DNA of 64,000 nucleotides from Mesorhizobium sp. CA8 (GCF_020164955.1 NZ_JAIUHG010000018.1:62001-126000); one strand, 5' to 3'; shown: positions 34,560 to 44,210, numbered from the stretch's first letter. Notes: a model not told the origin generated them from the sequence alone. Program-made: numbers and translations.

Positions 34560-35567
34560 CTAGCGCTCCCCGAACTGGCGGATGCGGGGATCGAGCAGCA
34601 CCAGCAGCATGTCGGCAATTATGTTGCCGACGATCAGCGTCGCCGACAGCACCATCATGAAGGTCGCCGTGACATAGACGTCGCCCACCGCCATCGAGCC
34701 GACGATCGCCGGCCCGACGGTGGGCAGCGCGAAGATGATCGCCGTCTCGATCTCGCCGGTCAGCATGTAGGGCAGCACTACGCCCTGATACATCACCAAA
34801 GGATGCAGCGCGTTGGGCACGGCGTGCCGCATCACCACGGCGCCGCCGGTCAGGCCTTTGGCCTTGGCCGTCTCGACATATTGCGCGTTGAGCGTGTCGA
34901 GCAGATTGCCGCGCATCACGCGCATATTGTAGGCGAGCCCGCCGAAGGTCGCGATCGCCACGACTGGCCAGACGTGCTTGACCAGGTCGACGACCTTCGC
35001 CCACGACCACGGCGCGCCGCCATATTGCGGTGAGAAGAACGAGCCGATCTCCGAGACGTTGAACTGGAAGACCAGCAGATAGACGATGATCAACGCCATC
35101 AGGAAGCGCGGCACCGTCATGCCGAGGAACGAGATCGCGGAAAGTGTCGAGTCGATCCAGCTATACTGCCTGGTCGCCGCCCATATACCGAAGGTGATGC
35201 CGAGCACCGAGGCGAGCAGATGGCAGACCAGCGCCAGAAGCAAGGTGCGCGGCAAGCGCTCGCCCACCACATCGGCCACCGGCTTGTTGTAATAGAGGCT
35301 GTAGCCGAAATCGCCGCGCGTGACGATGCCGCCGATCCAGTTGAGATACTGGACGGGCAGCGGCTTATCGAGGCCGTGTTCGACCCGGTAAGCCTGGGCT
35401 TGCGCATCCGCTTCGGCGTAGGAGGCGCCGCCCTGGTTGATCAGCTGCGATTTGATGTAGTCGGCATAGTCGCCAGGCGGCGCCTGGATGATGGCGAAGG
35501 TGACGAGGCTCAAGATTGCGAGCACGGGAAGCGCCGACGCTATGCGCATAAGCAGGAATCGCAACAT
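34560..35567 (-). CDS. agpB: ABC transporter permease (OppB-like)
   Basis: A 335-residue permease with six helices, beginning MLRFLLMRIASALPVLAILS, and an EAA loop (MRGNLLDTLNAQYVETAKAK). The DYADYIKSQL-containing periplasmic loop is typical of OppB/DppB. The start is uncertain: ATG at 35567 resembles the family, whereas a GTG at 35579 (VDHPMLRF) has AAGGA very close. It is separated from agpA by 110 bases with two hairpins. Confidence 0.9.
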   Translation of the reverse strand: MLRFLLMRIASALPVLAILSLVTFAIIQAPPGDYADYIKSQLINQGGASYAEADAQAQAYRVEHGLDKPLPVQYLNWIGGIVTRGDFGYSLYYNKPVADVVGERLPRTLLLALVCHLLASVLGITFGIWAATRQYSWIDSTLSAISFLGMTVPRFLMALIIVYLLVFQFNVSEIGSFFSPQYGGAPWSWAKVVDLVKHVWPVVAIATFGGLAYNMRVMRGNLLDTLNAQYVETAKAKGLTGGAVVMRHAVPNALHPLVMYQGVVLPYMLTGEIETAIIFALPTVGPAIVGSMAVGDVYVTATFMMVLSATLIVGNIIADMLLVLLDPRIRQFGER

Positions 35568-35600
35568 CGGATGGTCCACTTTCCTTCTTCCCGGTCGCTC

Positions 35601-35653
35601 CTGGGGCGCCCCCAGATTTGGTTTTGTCCGGCCGCGCCAGCGGCGCGACCGGA
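35601..35653. other. Two hairpins between agpA and agpB
   Basis: CTGGGG-CGC-CCCCAG (35601-35615), and a second stem from 35627 to 35653 with arms TCCGG-C-CGCGCC and GGCGCG-A-CCGGA, 11 pairs with one mismatch. Neither has a T-run on the operon strand. They are probable mRNA stabilisers or partial terminators that keep the binding protein in excess over the permeases. Confidence 0.65.
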
Positions 35654-35677
35654 GTTCTCTTCGTCAGGGGAGGTTAA

Positions 35678-37759
35678 CTAGTTCATCGGGCCCTTGTCTC
35701 CGGGCTTGCCGGGAAGCTCCTCGGGGAAGAGCTCATATTTCGCCTGCTTGTCGGCGGCGACGAAGACGCGCTCGCGGATGATCGAATCCTCGGCCCAGTT
35801 GAACATGTAGATCGGCGTGCCCTGCGGGATGTTGGAGAAGCGCTTGTTGACGATCAGCGCTCCGGGGTATTCCGTCAGGCCGACATTGTAGACGTTTTCC
35901 GTCGATATCTTCTGGAACTTTCGCATCAGGTCGGCGCGCTCGTCATTGTCCTGCGTCGCGACGAACTTGTTGACGATGTCGACAAGGTCCTTCTCGAACG
36001 GCATCAGGTCGACCTCGCCGCTTTCCGGCGCGCGATGGTTCCAGCTGGTCTTTGGACCGACGGGAGCGAGCTGCTCGGTGTTCTGCACCACGGAAGTCAG
36101 TTCGGTCTCATTGCGCCGGATCAGCCAGTCGAAGCGGCCGGAATATTGGGTTGCATCGCGCTGCGTGCCGTTGACGCCGTTGATGACCACCCTCAGCCCA
36201 AGCTTTTCCATTTGAGCGACGACGCCTTCGGCCAGGCTCTTGTCGGTCGTGTAGTCGTTGTTGACCAGCATCACGATCTCGACATTCTTGCCGCCGGCCG
36301 TCCCGGCCGGGAAGTTCACGAAACCGTCGCCATCCGTGTCCTTGAGACCGGCCTTGGCAAGTTCAGCCTTGGCGCCCTTGAGATCGAAGGGATAGTAGAC
36401 GGTCGATTTGCGGTCATAGAAGCTGGTGCCCGAGGAGAAGCCGCCCGGATAGATGGCGGTGAACGGGCCCTTGACCAGCGAGTCGCCCAGCGCCTTGCGG
36501 TCGAGCGCCATGGTGACCGCCTTGCGGAAATCCTCGTTGCGGTTGAGCTCACGCAGCGCCTGGCCGCGCTCGTCCGGATTGCCCCAGCCATTGGCGGAAA
36601 AATTCATGCGCAGATTATAGCCGATGAGGCGCGGACCGAAGGCAAGCCGTGCCGGCGCGTTCTTCTCGGCGGCACGCTTCAGCGAGGCGACGAAGTTCTC
36701 CGGCTGCTCCAGGTTGGAGAAGTCGCCCGAGCCCGCCACCGCCTGGACGTCGCGATCGGCCCAGGTCGAGAGCTTGTATTGCAGCTCGTTGAGATAGGGC
36801 AGTTGGTTGCCCTTCTCGTCGACCTTCCAATAGTAGGGATTGCGGCGCAGGACGATGATGTCGTCCGGCCGGTATGCTACAGGCACCCAGGCGCCCATCA
36901 CCGGCATGTTCATGAATTCCGGCGGGAAGGCATTCTTGAACTGGTCGTAGGTGTTCTTCGAATATTTCGGATGCTGCGGCTTGAGGATATGCGACGGGCC
37001 GGGGCAGAAAGTGCCGTAGGCCATCGCAAAGAGATATTGCTTCGGGAACGCCGCCTTGAACGTCCATTCCACGGTGTAGTCGTCGATCTTCTTAAGCGTG
37101 GTGCCGACGCCGAAGGTTTCCTGCGTCGCGCCGTTGAGCGGCGAGACGTTGGGATCGAGCACTTCGTCCTCCCAGTAGAACATGACGTCGTCGGCGTTGA
37201 AGGGTGCGCCGTCCGACCATTTGGCGCCTTCGATCAGATGCATGGTGAGCTTGTGGCCGTCCTTCGACCATTCCCAGCTCTTGGCGAGGTTGGGCAGCGG
37301 CTCGATGTCCTTGGCTTCGACCTGGAACAGCGGCGCCGTGCGAGTCAGGCATTCGGACAGGCCGATGTCGATGCCGCCCCAGCCTTGAGTCTGGCCGGCG
37401 CCATAGTTCCAGCCTTCCGGCCTTCCGCCGATGACGTGGCGCATCGTGTCGCCATAGACGCCAATGCCGTCCGGCATGTTGCCCGCCTTGAAGACCATGG
37501 GCTCCTTGGGTAGCCTCTCCTTGACCGGCGGCAGCTTGCCGGCCTTGACGTATTTCTCGGTCACCCAGCCCGGCTCGTGATATTCGGGCAGCGCCTTGAA
37601 CTCCAGGATGGAGTCGCGCGCCACGTAGTGGATCTTGCCCTCGGCCGGAAACGTCGCCGGTTCCGGCGGGATCGTCGGCTCGGATGCAAAAGCGTGTGCC
37701 GGAATGGCGGCGCTCACCGCCAGTCCGGCGGCAAAGCCAATTGTGCGTAAGGTCCTCAT
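35678..37759 (-). CDS. agpA: ABC transporter substrate-binding protein, SBP_bac_5 type, probably alpha-galactoside binding
   Basis: A 693-residue periplasmic protein of the oligopeptide-binding family (family 5). The signal peptide MRTLRTIGFAAGLAVSAAIP ends near PAHAFA. It is longer than OppA (about 540). GAKWSDGAPFNADDVMFYWE is a typical family motif. The ATG at 37759 follows a strong GGGAGGAG site. Its neighbours (two GH4 enzymes and an AraC regulator) and gene order match the Sinorhizobium meliloti agp operon, where AgpA binds alpha-galactosides although it looks like a peptide binder. Substrate assignment is therefore by context. Confidence 0.9.
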   Translation of the reverse strand: MRTLRTIGFAAGLAVSAAIPAHAFASEPTIPPEPATFPAEGKIHYVARDSILEFKALPEYHEPGWVTEKYVKAGKLPPVKERLPKEPMVFKAGNMPDGIGVYGDTMRHVIGGRPEGWNYGAGQTQGWGGIDIGLSECLTRTAPLFQVEAKDIEPLPNLAKSWEWSKDGHKLTMHLIEGAKWSDGAPFNADDVMFYWEDEVLDPNVSPLNGATQETFGVGTTLKKIDDYTVEWTFKAAFPKQYLFAMAYGTFCPGPSHILKPQHPKYSKNTYDQFKNAFPPEFMNMPVMGAWVPVAYRPDDIIVLRRNPYYWKVDEKGNQLPYLNELQYKLSTWADRDVQAVAGSGDFSNLEQPENFVASLKRAAEKNAPARLAFGPRLIGYNLRMNFSANGWGNPDERGQALRELNRNEDFRKAVTMALDRKALGDSLVKGPFTAIYPGGFSSGTSFYDRKSTVYYPFDLKGAKAELAKAGLKDTDGDGFVNFPAGTAGGKNVEIVMLVNNDYTTDKSLAEGVVAQMEKLGLRVVINGVNGTQRDATQYSGRFDWLIRRNETELTSVVQNTEQLAPVGPKTSWNHRAPESGEVDLMPFEKDLVDIVNKFVATQDNDERADLMRKFQKISTENVYNVGLTEYPGALIVNKRFSNIPQGTPIYMFNWAEDSIIRERVFVAADKQAKYELFPEELPGKPGDKGPMN

Positions 37760-37863
37760 AGTCTCCTCCCAGTTGTTTGGACGCCCGCTGCTGCCCGCCT
37801 CTTGTTTCTGGACGGCTGATCCGGCGGACGTGCCTCCTGCATGTCTGCCTGCCTGCCCGGATC

Positions 37864-39330
37864 TCAGCCGGCCTGTTTGAGTGCCGCCTTTTCGGCGCGC
37901 AATTCCTCGATCGAGCGCACGTTGCGCCTGGCCGCGCCCGCCCATTCGCGGGTCTTGACCTTGGCTTTCGAAAGCCGCTCCTTTGCCGCCGGAACGGCAT
38001 CGGCATATTGCGGCAGCCAGGCCGCCTGGGCGACGACCATCTCGTCCACCATCTGCCAGACCTCTTCCGGCGTCGACACCGCGCCGACCAGCGGGTCATG
38101 CAGGACGGCGAGCTTCAACAGGTCGATGTCGCCGGCGATCGCGGCATGCACCGACATGCGCTGCACATTGATCGAGGCCATGCAGGTGGCCGCGCAGGCC
38201 TCCGGCAGCGTGATGCCGGCCGCCATGTTGATGCCGAAGCGGTCGACGAAACCGGGTGACTCTATGATAGCGTCCTGCGGCAGGTTGGTGATCACGCCGT
38301 TGTTCTTGACGTTGAAGTGGCCGCGATAGACGCGGTTCGTCTCCAGCGCTTCGAGAATGTGGCTGGCATGCTCGTTGGAGCGTTTTGCCGGGTCGATCGG
38401 CTTGGAAGCCGCTTCGAGGAACTGCGGATATTCCGTCTCGAACCAGTTGCGGGTCTCGGTCGAGTAGCGCAGATAACCGCCCGTCTCGCCATGGATCCAG
38501 TCCGACATGTCGATCCAGCGCGTGATCTCGTCAGGGCGCTTGCGATACCAGGGCAGATATTCGGAGAGATGCCCGTTGCTTTCGGTCGAATAAACGCCGA
38601 AGCGCTTCAGCACGTCGATGCGCAGCTTCTCCTGCTTCGAATAGACGGGGTGGGCCTCGAAGGCGGCGACCAGCTCGTCCTTGCCGATCGGCCGGCCGTT
38701 CAGCCTGAGCTCGACGAACCAGGTCTGGTGATTGATGCCGGAGCAGACATAGTCGAGCTCCTCGGGCGACTTTGCGCCCAGCACTTCGGCGATCTGCTCG
38801 GCGCCGTGCTGCACGCCATGGCAGAGGCCTACCGTGTCCACCTTGCCATACTCGATCGCGGCCCAGGTGTTCATGGCCATAGGGTTGGCGTAGTTCAGGA
38901 ACTTGGCGCCGGTCGCGGCGACCTCGCGGATGTCCCGGCAGAAATCGAGGATCACCGGAATGTTGCGTTGGCCGTAGAGGATGCCGCCGGCGCAGATCGT
39001 GTCGCCGACGCACTGGTCGATGCCATATTTGAGCGGGATGCGGATGTCGTCCGCATAGGCTTCCAGCCCGCCGACGCGCACGCAGCTGATGATGTAGCGC
39101 GCGCCCTCCAGCGCCTTGCGGCGTTCGGTCGTTGCCGTCACCTTGGTCGGCAGCTTGTTCGCTTCCACGATCCTGTCGAGGATCGCCTTGATCATCCCGA
39201 GATTGTGCTCGCTGATGTCGGTCAGCGCGAATTCGACGTCCTTGAATTCCGGCACGCACAGGATGTCGGTGAACAGCTTCTTGGTGAAGCCGACGCTGCC
39301 GGCGCCGATAATAGCGATTTTGAAACTCAT
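37864..39330 (-). CDS. agaL1: GH4 family alpha-galactosidase, first gene of the agp operon
   Basis: A 488-residue NAD+/Mn2+-dependent GH4 glycosidase (MelA-like). The N-terminus FKIAIIGAGSVGFTKKLFTD is the dinucleotide-binding fold. VGLCHGVQHGAEQI and SGINHQTWFV carry the metal-binding Cys and His. ATG at 39330 is preceded by GAGGTGAAGG. It is only distantly similar to agaL2 in the same operon, so the pair may cover different sugars or linkages. It is divergent from agpT. Confidence 0.9.
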   Translation of the reverse strand: MSFKIAIIGAGSVGFTKKLFTDILCVPEFKDVEFALTDISEHNLGMIKAILDRIVEANKLPTKVTATTERRKALEGARYIISCVRVGGLEAYADDIRIPLKYGIDQCVGDTICAGGILYGQRNIPVILDFCRDIREVAATGAKFLNYANPMAMNTWAAIEYGKVDTVGLCHGVQHGAEQIAEVLGAKSPEELDYVCSGINHQTWFVELRLNGRPIGKDELVAAFEAHPVYSKQEKLRIDVLKRFGVYSTESNGHLSEYLPWYRKRPDEITRWIDMSDWIHGETGGYLRYSTETRNWFETEYPQFLEAASKPIDPAKRSNEHASHILEALETNRVYRGHFNVKNNGVITNLPQDAIIESPGFVDRFGINMAAGITLPEACAATCMASINVQRMSVHAAIAGDIDLLKLAVLHDPLVGAVSTPEEVWQMVDEMVVAQAAWLPQYADAVPAAKERLSKAKVKTREWAGAARRNVRSIEELRAEKAALKQAG

Positions 39331-39483
39331 CACCTTCACCTCGATCCAATCGAATGCTAGGCAAGGAGCCACGGAGGAGAACATGGCCGCACGCAACAGC
39401 GCGCATGCCATTTAAACCCGGAAATCCGGCTTTTCTCCTCCCGCCCGCTCCTCGACCGCGGGTCTTTCGCGTTCTGAGAAGCC

Positions 39484-39527
39484 GGATTATGCGCTTATTC
39501 GCCGGCGCGACCAGAGAAGGATTATGC
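39484..39527. promoter_or_regulatory. Direct repeat GGATTATGC in the agaL1/agpT divergent promoter
   Basis: GGATTATGC occurs at 39484-39492 and 39519-39527, 35 bases apart, just before the agpT start. Inverted blocks ATCCGGCTT (39424-39432) and AAGCCGGAT (39479-39487) are also present. AraC-type activators bind direct repeats, so this is a candidate AgpT site; spacing is unlike the classical 21 bases. Confidence 0.4.
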
Positions 39528-39543
39528 TTTCGAGGGTAATTTT

Positions 39544-40419
39544 GTGCTGCATGACCTGATCGCCAACGGAAAGCTGATGCGGACGATCTCGCTGCCGCGC
39601 GGCCGCCAGCGCCTGCACGCCATGCCGACCAGCACCGGCTACGAAGTGCGCGAGGACGAGACCTACGACTGGGACGGGCGAAAGCGCGGCCAGACCCCGT
39701 TCACGGTTCTCCAGCATACGATCAGCGGCACCGGTCAGTTGCGCTACGAGAGCCGCAACTATCGTCTGCAGGCGAACGATACGCTGCTGGTTCTGGTGCC
39801 GCACAACCATCGCTACTGGTTGGCCAAGGGCGACCGCTGGGAATATTTCTGGATCTCGATGAACGGTGAGGAGGCGCTTCGCGTCCACAAGTCCATCCTC
39901 AGCGTCTCGGGCCCGGTGCTCCGGCTGCAGCCGGCGACCATCGACCACCTTGCCGATTGCAGCCTGCGGCTGATCAAGGGCGCCGCTTCGCCAGGCGCGG
40001 CCTCCGCGATCGCCTATGAAGCGGCGATGGCGCTCTATGACGATGTCTTCGGCTCGCATGCCTTCGCCGAGAAGCAGAGCGCCATGCAGCCTGTCATCGA
40101 CCACATCAACGGCAATCTCGACAAGCCGCTGCCGGTGGCGGAGCTGGTCGAAATCAGCGGCCTTAGCCGCGCCCATTTCTCACGCTGCTTCGCAGAGAGC
40201 GAAGGGCTGCCGCCGGCCGAATTCGTCCTGCAGCAGCGCCTGCAGCGCGCGGCGAAGCTGCTCACCAAGGCGGATTTCCTGCCGGTGAAGGAGGTCGCGG
40301 TGCTGTGCGGCTTCGAGGATGCGAACTATTTTTCGAAGGTCTTTCGCCGCTGCTACGGCATCAACCCGACACAGTTTCGCACCACCGGCATGTATGCGAG
40401 CCTCGGCAGCCATCGCTGA
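39544..40419 (+). CDS. agpT: AraC-family regulator of the alpha-galactoside operon
   Basis: A 291-residue regulator: N-terminal cupin-like sugar-sensing domain (residues 20-150) and a C-terminal double helix-turn-helix (residues 190-285, with PVAELVEISGLSRAHFSRCF and VKEVAVLCGFEDANYFSKVF). Its position divergent from agaL1-agpABCD matches agpT of Sinorhizobium. The GTG at 39544 is the start. It is likely an activator responding to alpha-galactosides. Confidence 0.88.
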   Translation: MLHDLIANGKLMRTISLPRGRQRLHAMPTSTGYEVREDETYDWDGRKRGQTPFTVLQHTISGTGQLRYESRNYRLQANDTLLVLVPHNHRYWLAKGDRWEYFWISMNGEEALRVHKSILSVSGPVLRLQPATIDHLADCSLRLIKGAASPGAASAIAYEAAMALYDDVFGSHAFAEKQSAMQPVIDHINGNLDKPLPVAELVEISGLSRAHFSRCFAESEGLPPAEFVLQQRLQRAAKLLTKADFLPVKEVAVLCGFEDANYFSKVFRRCYGINPTQFRTTGMYASLGSHR

Positions 40420-40461
40420 TGTCCCTCTGGGCTCCTGGAAGAAGTCGGCTCCTGGAAGAAG

Positions 40462-41625
40462 TCAGCGCCTGGCGCTGTCGAGCGCCGTCGAGGCGGTGCT
40501 GACCGGATCGGCCGCGGCGGCAAAAGCCGCGTCGATCTGCTCGGGCGTGCGCTGTCCGGAGCGTTTCCAGGCGACATATTGCACAATGCCGAAGCTGGCA
40601 CGCCGCGGCACCGTCTTCACCACCGGCATGCGGAACCCGTCGCGGAATTTCTCCCAGCGCGCGCCGAGCACCGCGACCATTTCCTCGACGGTCGGCGGCG
40701 TCGCCACGTCGGCATAGGTGATGGTGACCTTGCCGGCCAACGCGGCCTGACGCGAAACCGGCACCGGGATCGAGGCGAGGTAGTCGGCCGGGACGTCGAG
40801 CAGGCCGCCAAAAGACCATTGCCGGCGCAGCTCGTCGGCGCTCATCGGCGCGACGCTGACGTCGATGTCGTTGCGCGTGCCGGGTACACGATATGGACAA
40901 CGGAAACGTCCGCAATTGGTGTGCGCCGAGAATTGCCAGAGCGCATAGCCCTGCCAGTTGCCCATCGGAAAATGCACGTCGATGTCGGGCTTGTAGCGCG
41001 CATACCAAAGCGGCAGCCGCGACAGGAGGCGATACTGGTAGCGGTTGTCGGCGATATACTGGGCGGTCTTGCCGTTGACATAGAGCACCGGGAAGCGGCC
41101 GAGGCGGCGATGCACCTGGCGCACGAATTCCTCGGCGTCTTCCAGCGACATCCATTGCGTTGGATCGATGCCTTCGATGTCGAGGGCCATCAGCTCGTCC
41201 GGCGCCGGCTCGGCGAAATCGATGAAATTATTGGCCTGCTCGACCGGATTGCCGGGCCGTGCCAGGTGATAGGCGCCCCATTTCAAGCCAAGCGCCTTGG
41301 CCACCACCTTGCGCGTCTGGAACAATTCGCGCGTCACCGCATAGCGCTTCCATTGCGCCTTGCAGAGTTTGACGTCGGCTTCGGCGCCGAAGCAGAAATA
41401 GGGCGGCGGCAATCCGTCGGATGCCTTATTGATGAAGCCGGCGATGCGCTTGTCGGTGACGAGCTGCTGCCAGTCGATCGAATTGTATTCGTAGGCGTCG
41501 ATCACCAGCGGGCGGTCGGCATTCTTCCACGGCTCGGAGAAATCCGAGGCCTTTGCCGCCGTGCCCAGCGCAACCGCCGCCGCGAGAAGCGCCAGGCGGC
41601 GAAGAGGGCGCGCTGGCTTTTTCAA
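40462..41625 (-). CDS. GH25 family muramidase-like protein, exported
   Basis: A 387-residue protein with a signal peptide (KKPARPLRRLALLAAAVALG, cut near TAAKAS) and a GH25 lysozyme fold: VIDAYEYNSIDWQQLV, FINKASDGLP, WGAYHLARPGNPVEQANNF, ELMALDIEG with the catalytic acids, YVNGKTAQY, LPLWYARYKPD and GYALWQFSAH. The C-terminal 110 residues are extra. The start codon is TTG at 41625, directly after an in-frame TGA, so no upstream start is possible and the signal peptide requires this one. GGAAG lies 14 bases upstream. It may trim peptidoglycan in the periplasm. Confidence 0.87.
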   Translation of the reverse strand: MKKPARPLRRLALLAAAVALGTAAKASDFSEPWKNADRPLVIDAYEYNSIDWQQLVTDKRIAGFINKASDGLPPPYFCFGAEADVKLCKAQWKRYAVTRELFQTRKVVAKALGLKWGAYHLARPGNPVEQANNFIDFAEPAPDELMALDIEGIDPTQWMSLEDAEEFVRQVHRRLGRFPVLYVNGKTAQYIADNRYQYRLLSRLPLWYARYKPDIDVHFPMGNWQGYALWQFSAHTNCGRFRCPYRVPGTRNDIDVSVAPMSADELRRQWSFGGLLDVPADYLASIPVPVSRQAALAGKVTITYADVATPPTVEEMVAVLGARWEKFRDGFRMPVVKTVPRRASFGIVQYVAWKRSGQRTPEQIDAAFAAAADPVSTASTALDSARR

Positions 41626-41871
41626 TCAGGGTGTCTTCCCCACTGACCAGGAAACGATCCTGAACCGCTATGGTTAAGGAATTGCTTTCAGGACATCGGC
41701 TGCGTCGATCTCCTCCAAACGTCAAAAAAGTATCAGTGGGGTGGACAAGCCGTGGTGGCAGGCGTTTCAATTGCCGCCTAAGCTTTCAATCACGGCGGCC
41801 AGTGGAAATACACGGGCCTGCCTGACGAAGCGCAGCAACCGGTCACAAGACCGGACCCGCGCGGGGAGGAA

Positions 41872-42762
41872 ATGAAGATGAATCCGGACCTGGAAGTCGT
41901 CCAGATCAGACAGGGAGAGTCGTTCAAGGCCTGGGCCCACGGCTACCCTTTCCGTACTGTCCGCTGGCACTTCCATCCCGAGTACGAGCTGCATCTGGTC
42001 GTCGCCACCACCGGCCGCTATTTCGTCGGCGACTTCATCGGCGAGTTCGAGCCGGGCAATCTGGTGCTCACCGGGCCCAATCTGCCGCACAACTGGGTCA
42101 GCGACGTGCCGCCGGGTGAGACCGTGCCGCTGCGCGGCCGCGTCGTGCAGTTCTCGGAAGAATTCATCGCCGGCGCCGCCGCCGCCTTGCCCGAACTTGC
42201 CGCCTGCGCCGGCATCCTCGAAACCAGCCGCCGCGGCGCGCTGTTCTCGCCGGCGACGGCTGAGCTCGTGGCGCCCGTACTGGCGGAACTGACCGAGGCG
42301 CAGGGTGTGCGCCGCCTGTCGCTGTTCATGGCCGTGCTCGATATATTGAACCGCGCCGGCGACGTCCGCACGCTGGCCAGCGCCGGCTATCTGCCCGACC
42401 CCTCGGGCTTCATGTCGGCCGGCATCAACCAGGCGCTCGCCTACATCAACTGCCACCTGACCGAGCCGTTCAGCGAAGGCACTCTGGCCGAGATCGCCGG
42501 GCGCAGCCCGAGCGCCTTCTCGCGCAGCTTCCGCCGCCATACCGGAATGGCGCTGGTGCAGTATGTCAACCGGCTGCGCATCAACCTTGCCTGCCAGCTC
42601 TTGATGAGCGAGGCGCAGATGTCGATCACCGAAATCTGCTATGCCGCCGGCTACAACAACATCTCGAATTTCAATCGCCAGTTCCTGGCGCAGAAAGGCA
42701 TGTCGCCTTCGCGCTTCAGGGCCTTGCTGGCTGAGAACGTCAACGCGGAGATTGCCGCCTAA
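41872..42762 (+). CDS. AraC-family regulator upstream of the ribitol cluster
   Basis: A 296-residue AraC protein with an N-terminal cupin (FRTVRWHFHPEYELHLVV, metal/sugar-binding histidines) and a C-terminal double helix-turn-helix (EGTLAEIAGRSPSAFSRSFR, MSITEICYAAGYNNISNFNR). GGAGGAAATGAAG covers the ribosome site and start. It is transcribed in the same direction as the following sugar transporter genes, with a 298-base gap, and is the likely regulator of the ribitol operon. Confidence 0.9.
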   Translation: MKMNPDLEVVQIRQGESFKAWAHGYPFRTVRWHFHPEYELHLVVATTGRYFVGDFIGEFEPGNLVLTGPNLPHNWVSDVPPGETVPLRGRVVQFSEEFIAGAAAALPELAACAGILETSRRGALFSPATAELVAPVLAELTEAQGVRRLSLFMAVLDILNRAGDVRTLASAGYLPDPSGFMSAGINQALAYINCHLTEPFSEGTLAEIAGRSPSAFSRSFRRHTGMALVQYVNRLRINLACQLLMSEAQMSITEICYAAGYNNISNFNRQFLAQKGMSPSRFRALLAENVNAEIAA

Positions 42763-42785
42763 CAGGGAGGAAGCGGGAGGAGCCT

Positions 42786-42825
42786 GAAGCGGTTCCGGTC
42801 AGAAAGATTTTTCGCCCGGAATTGC
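42786..42825. repeat. Short interspersed repeat ending GGAATTGC
   Basis: GAAGCGGTTCCGGTCAGAAA to TTTTTCGCCCGGAATTGC, inverted relative to the copies at 23507 and 48831. It lies in the 298-base gap before the sugar-binding protein, which otherwise holds a GGATCGATCGATCC palindrome (42938-42951) and AT-rich DNA. Confidence 0.55.
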
Positions 42826-43060
42826 ATCGACAAAGAAATATTCAGGGAAGGAAAGACGCGGGGTGCAGGGCACCCTGTGCTGGGGTTCGTTTGCCCGAAA
42901 TCCAGCACGTTCAGGAGGATGTCTGCGTGGTTAATCGGGATCGATCGATCCTGGGCCGCTGATAACATTCCTCCCAACAGTTCGTGATGCAGTCAAGGCC
43001 TGGCGCGTGGTTCACCGCGCAGGTCCTCGTGAAACCATTTCTCGAAACGGAGACATTCGA

Positions 43061-44143
43061 ATGACCAGACATGCTTGGAAATCGCCGTCTGCCTTGAAGT
43101 CGACAATCGCGGCCGTTTTCGCGGTCTCGCTGCTCGGCAGCACCGCGGCCTTCGCCGACACCGTAACCGACGCCACGGTTGCCTTCCTGATGCCCGACCA
43201 GGCGTCGACCCGCTACGAGCAGCACGACTATCCCGGCTTCGTCGCCGAGATGAAGAAGCTCTGCCCGGGCTGCAAAGTGATCTACCAGAACGCTGACGCC
43301 GATGCGGCGCGCCAGCAGCAGCAGTTCAATTCGGTGATCTCGCAGGGTGCCAAGGCCATCGTGCTCGACCCGGTCGATTCGACCGCCGCCGCCTCGCTGG
43401 TGAAGCTCGCGCAGAGCCAGGGCGTCAAGGTGATCGCCTATGACCGGCCCATCCCGACGGCGCCCGCCGATTTCTACGTGTCCTTCAACAATGAAGGCAT
43501 CGGCAAGGCCATCGCCGACTCCCTGGTCGAGCACCTCAAGGCTCTGAAGGTCGACCCGGCCGGCGGCGGTCTGCTGCAGATCAACGGCTCGCCGACCGAT
43601 GCGGCCGCCGGCCTGATCAAGAAGGGCATTCACGAGGGTCTCGACAACAGCGGCTATCCGATCCTGGCCGAGTTCGACACGCCGGAATGGGCGCCGCCGA
43701 AGGCACAGCAATGGGCGAGCGGCCAGATCACCCGCTTCGGCGCCAAGATCCTCGGCGTGGTGGCCGCCAATGACGGCACCGGCGGCGGCGCGATTGCCGC
43801 CTTCAAGGCGGCTGGCGTCGACCCTGTTCCGCCGGTGACCGGCAACGACGCGACGATCGCGGCGCTGCAGCTAATCATTGCCGGCGACCAGTACAACACC
43901 ATCTCCAAGCCGAGCGAAATCGTTGCGGCCGCCGCGGCCAACGTGGCCGTCAAGCTCTTGTCGGGCGAGAAGCCGAAGGCCGAGATGACGCTTTACGACA
44001 CGCCCTCGCAGCTCTTCACGCCGGCGGTGGTGACGCAGGAGAACCTCAAGGCCGAGATCATCGACAAGAAGATCAACACGGCCGCCGAGCTCTGCGTCGA
44101 CCGCTATGCCGAGGGCTGCAAGAAGCTCGGCATCACGAAGTGA
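43061..44143 (+). CDS. Sugar/polyol ABC transporter substrate-binding protein, ribose type
   Basis: A 360-residue periplasmic protein of the RbsB-like family 1 type. The signal peptide KSTIAAVFAVSLLGSTAAFA precedes the mature DTVTDATVAF. Family features ARQQQQFNSVISQGAKAIVL and VAANDGTGGGAIAAFKAAG are visible. It is the first gene of an operon with ATPase, permease, ribitol dehydrogenase and kinase, so ribitol is the probable ligand. The ATG at 43061 follows GGAGAC. Confidence 0.9.
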   Translation: MTRHAWKSPSALKSTIAAVFAVSLLGSTAAFADTVTDATVAFLMPDQASTRYEQHDYPGFVAEMKKLCPGCKVIYQNADADAARQQQQFNSVISQGAKAIVLDPVDSTAAASLVKLAQSQGVKVIAYDRPIPTAPADFYVSFNNEGIGKAIADSLVEHLKALKVDPAGGGLLQINGSPTDAAAGLIKKGIHEGLDNSGYPILAEFDTPEWAPPKAQQWASGQITRFGAKILGVVAANDGTGGGAIAAFKAAGVDPVPPVTGNDATIAALQLIIAGDQYNTISKPSEIVAAAAANVAVKLLSGEKPKAEMTLYDTPSQLFTPAVVTQENLKAEIIDKKINTAAELCVDRYAEGCKKLGITK

Positions 44144-44210
44144 TCATATGACATCCGGCCGCCACTCGGCGGCCGGATGTCCAGGGAACGATTGTCAAGA
44201 AAGGCGGCGC

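Noticed and set aside
35678..37759. AgpA as a peptide-binding protein
   Set aside because: Family 5 by sequence, but flanked by two GH4 glycosidases and an AraC regulator in the known agp order, so an alpha-galactoside role is more likely.
42938..42951. GGATCGATCGATCC palindrome before the ribitol transporter as an operator
   Set aside because: A single copy of a simple GATC-rich palindrome; AraC proteins usually bind direct repeats, so support is too weak.
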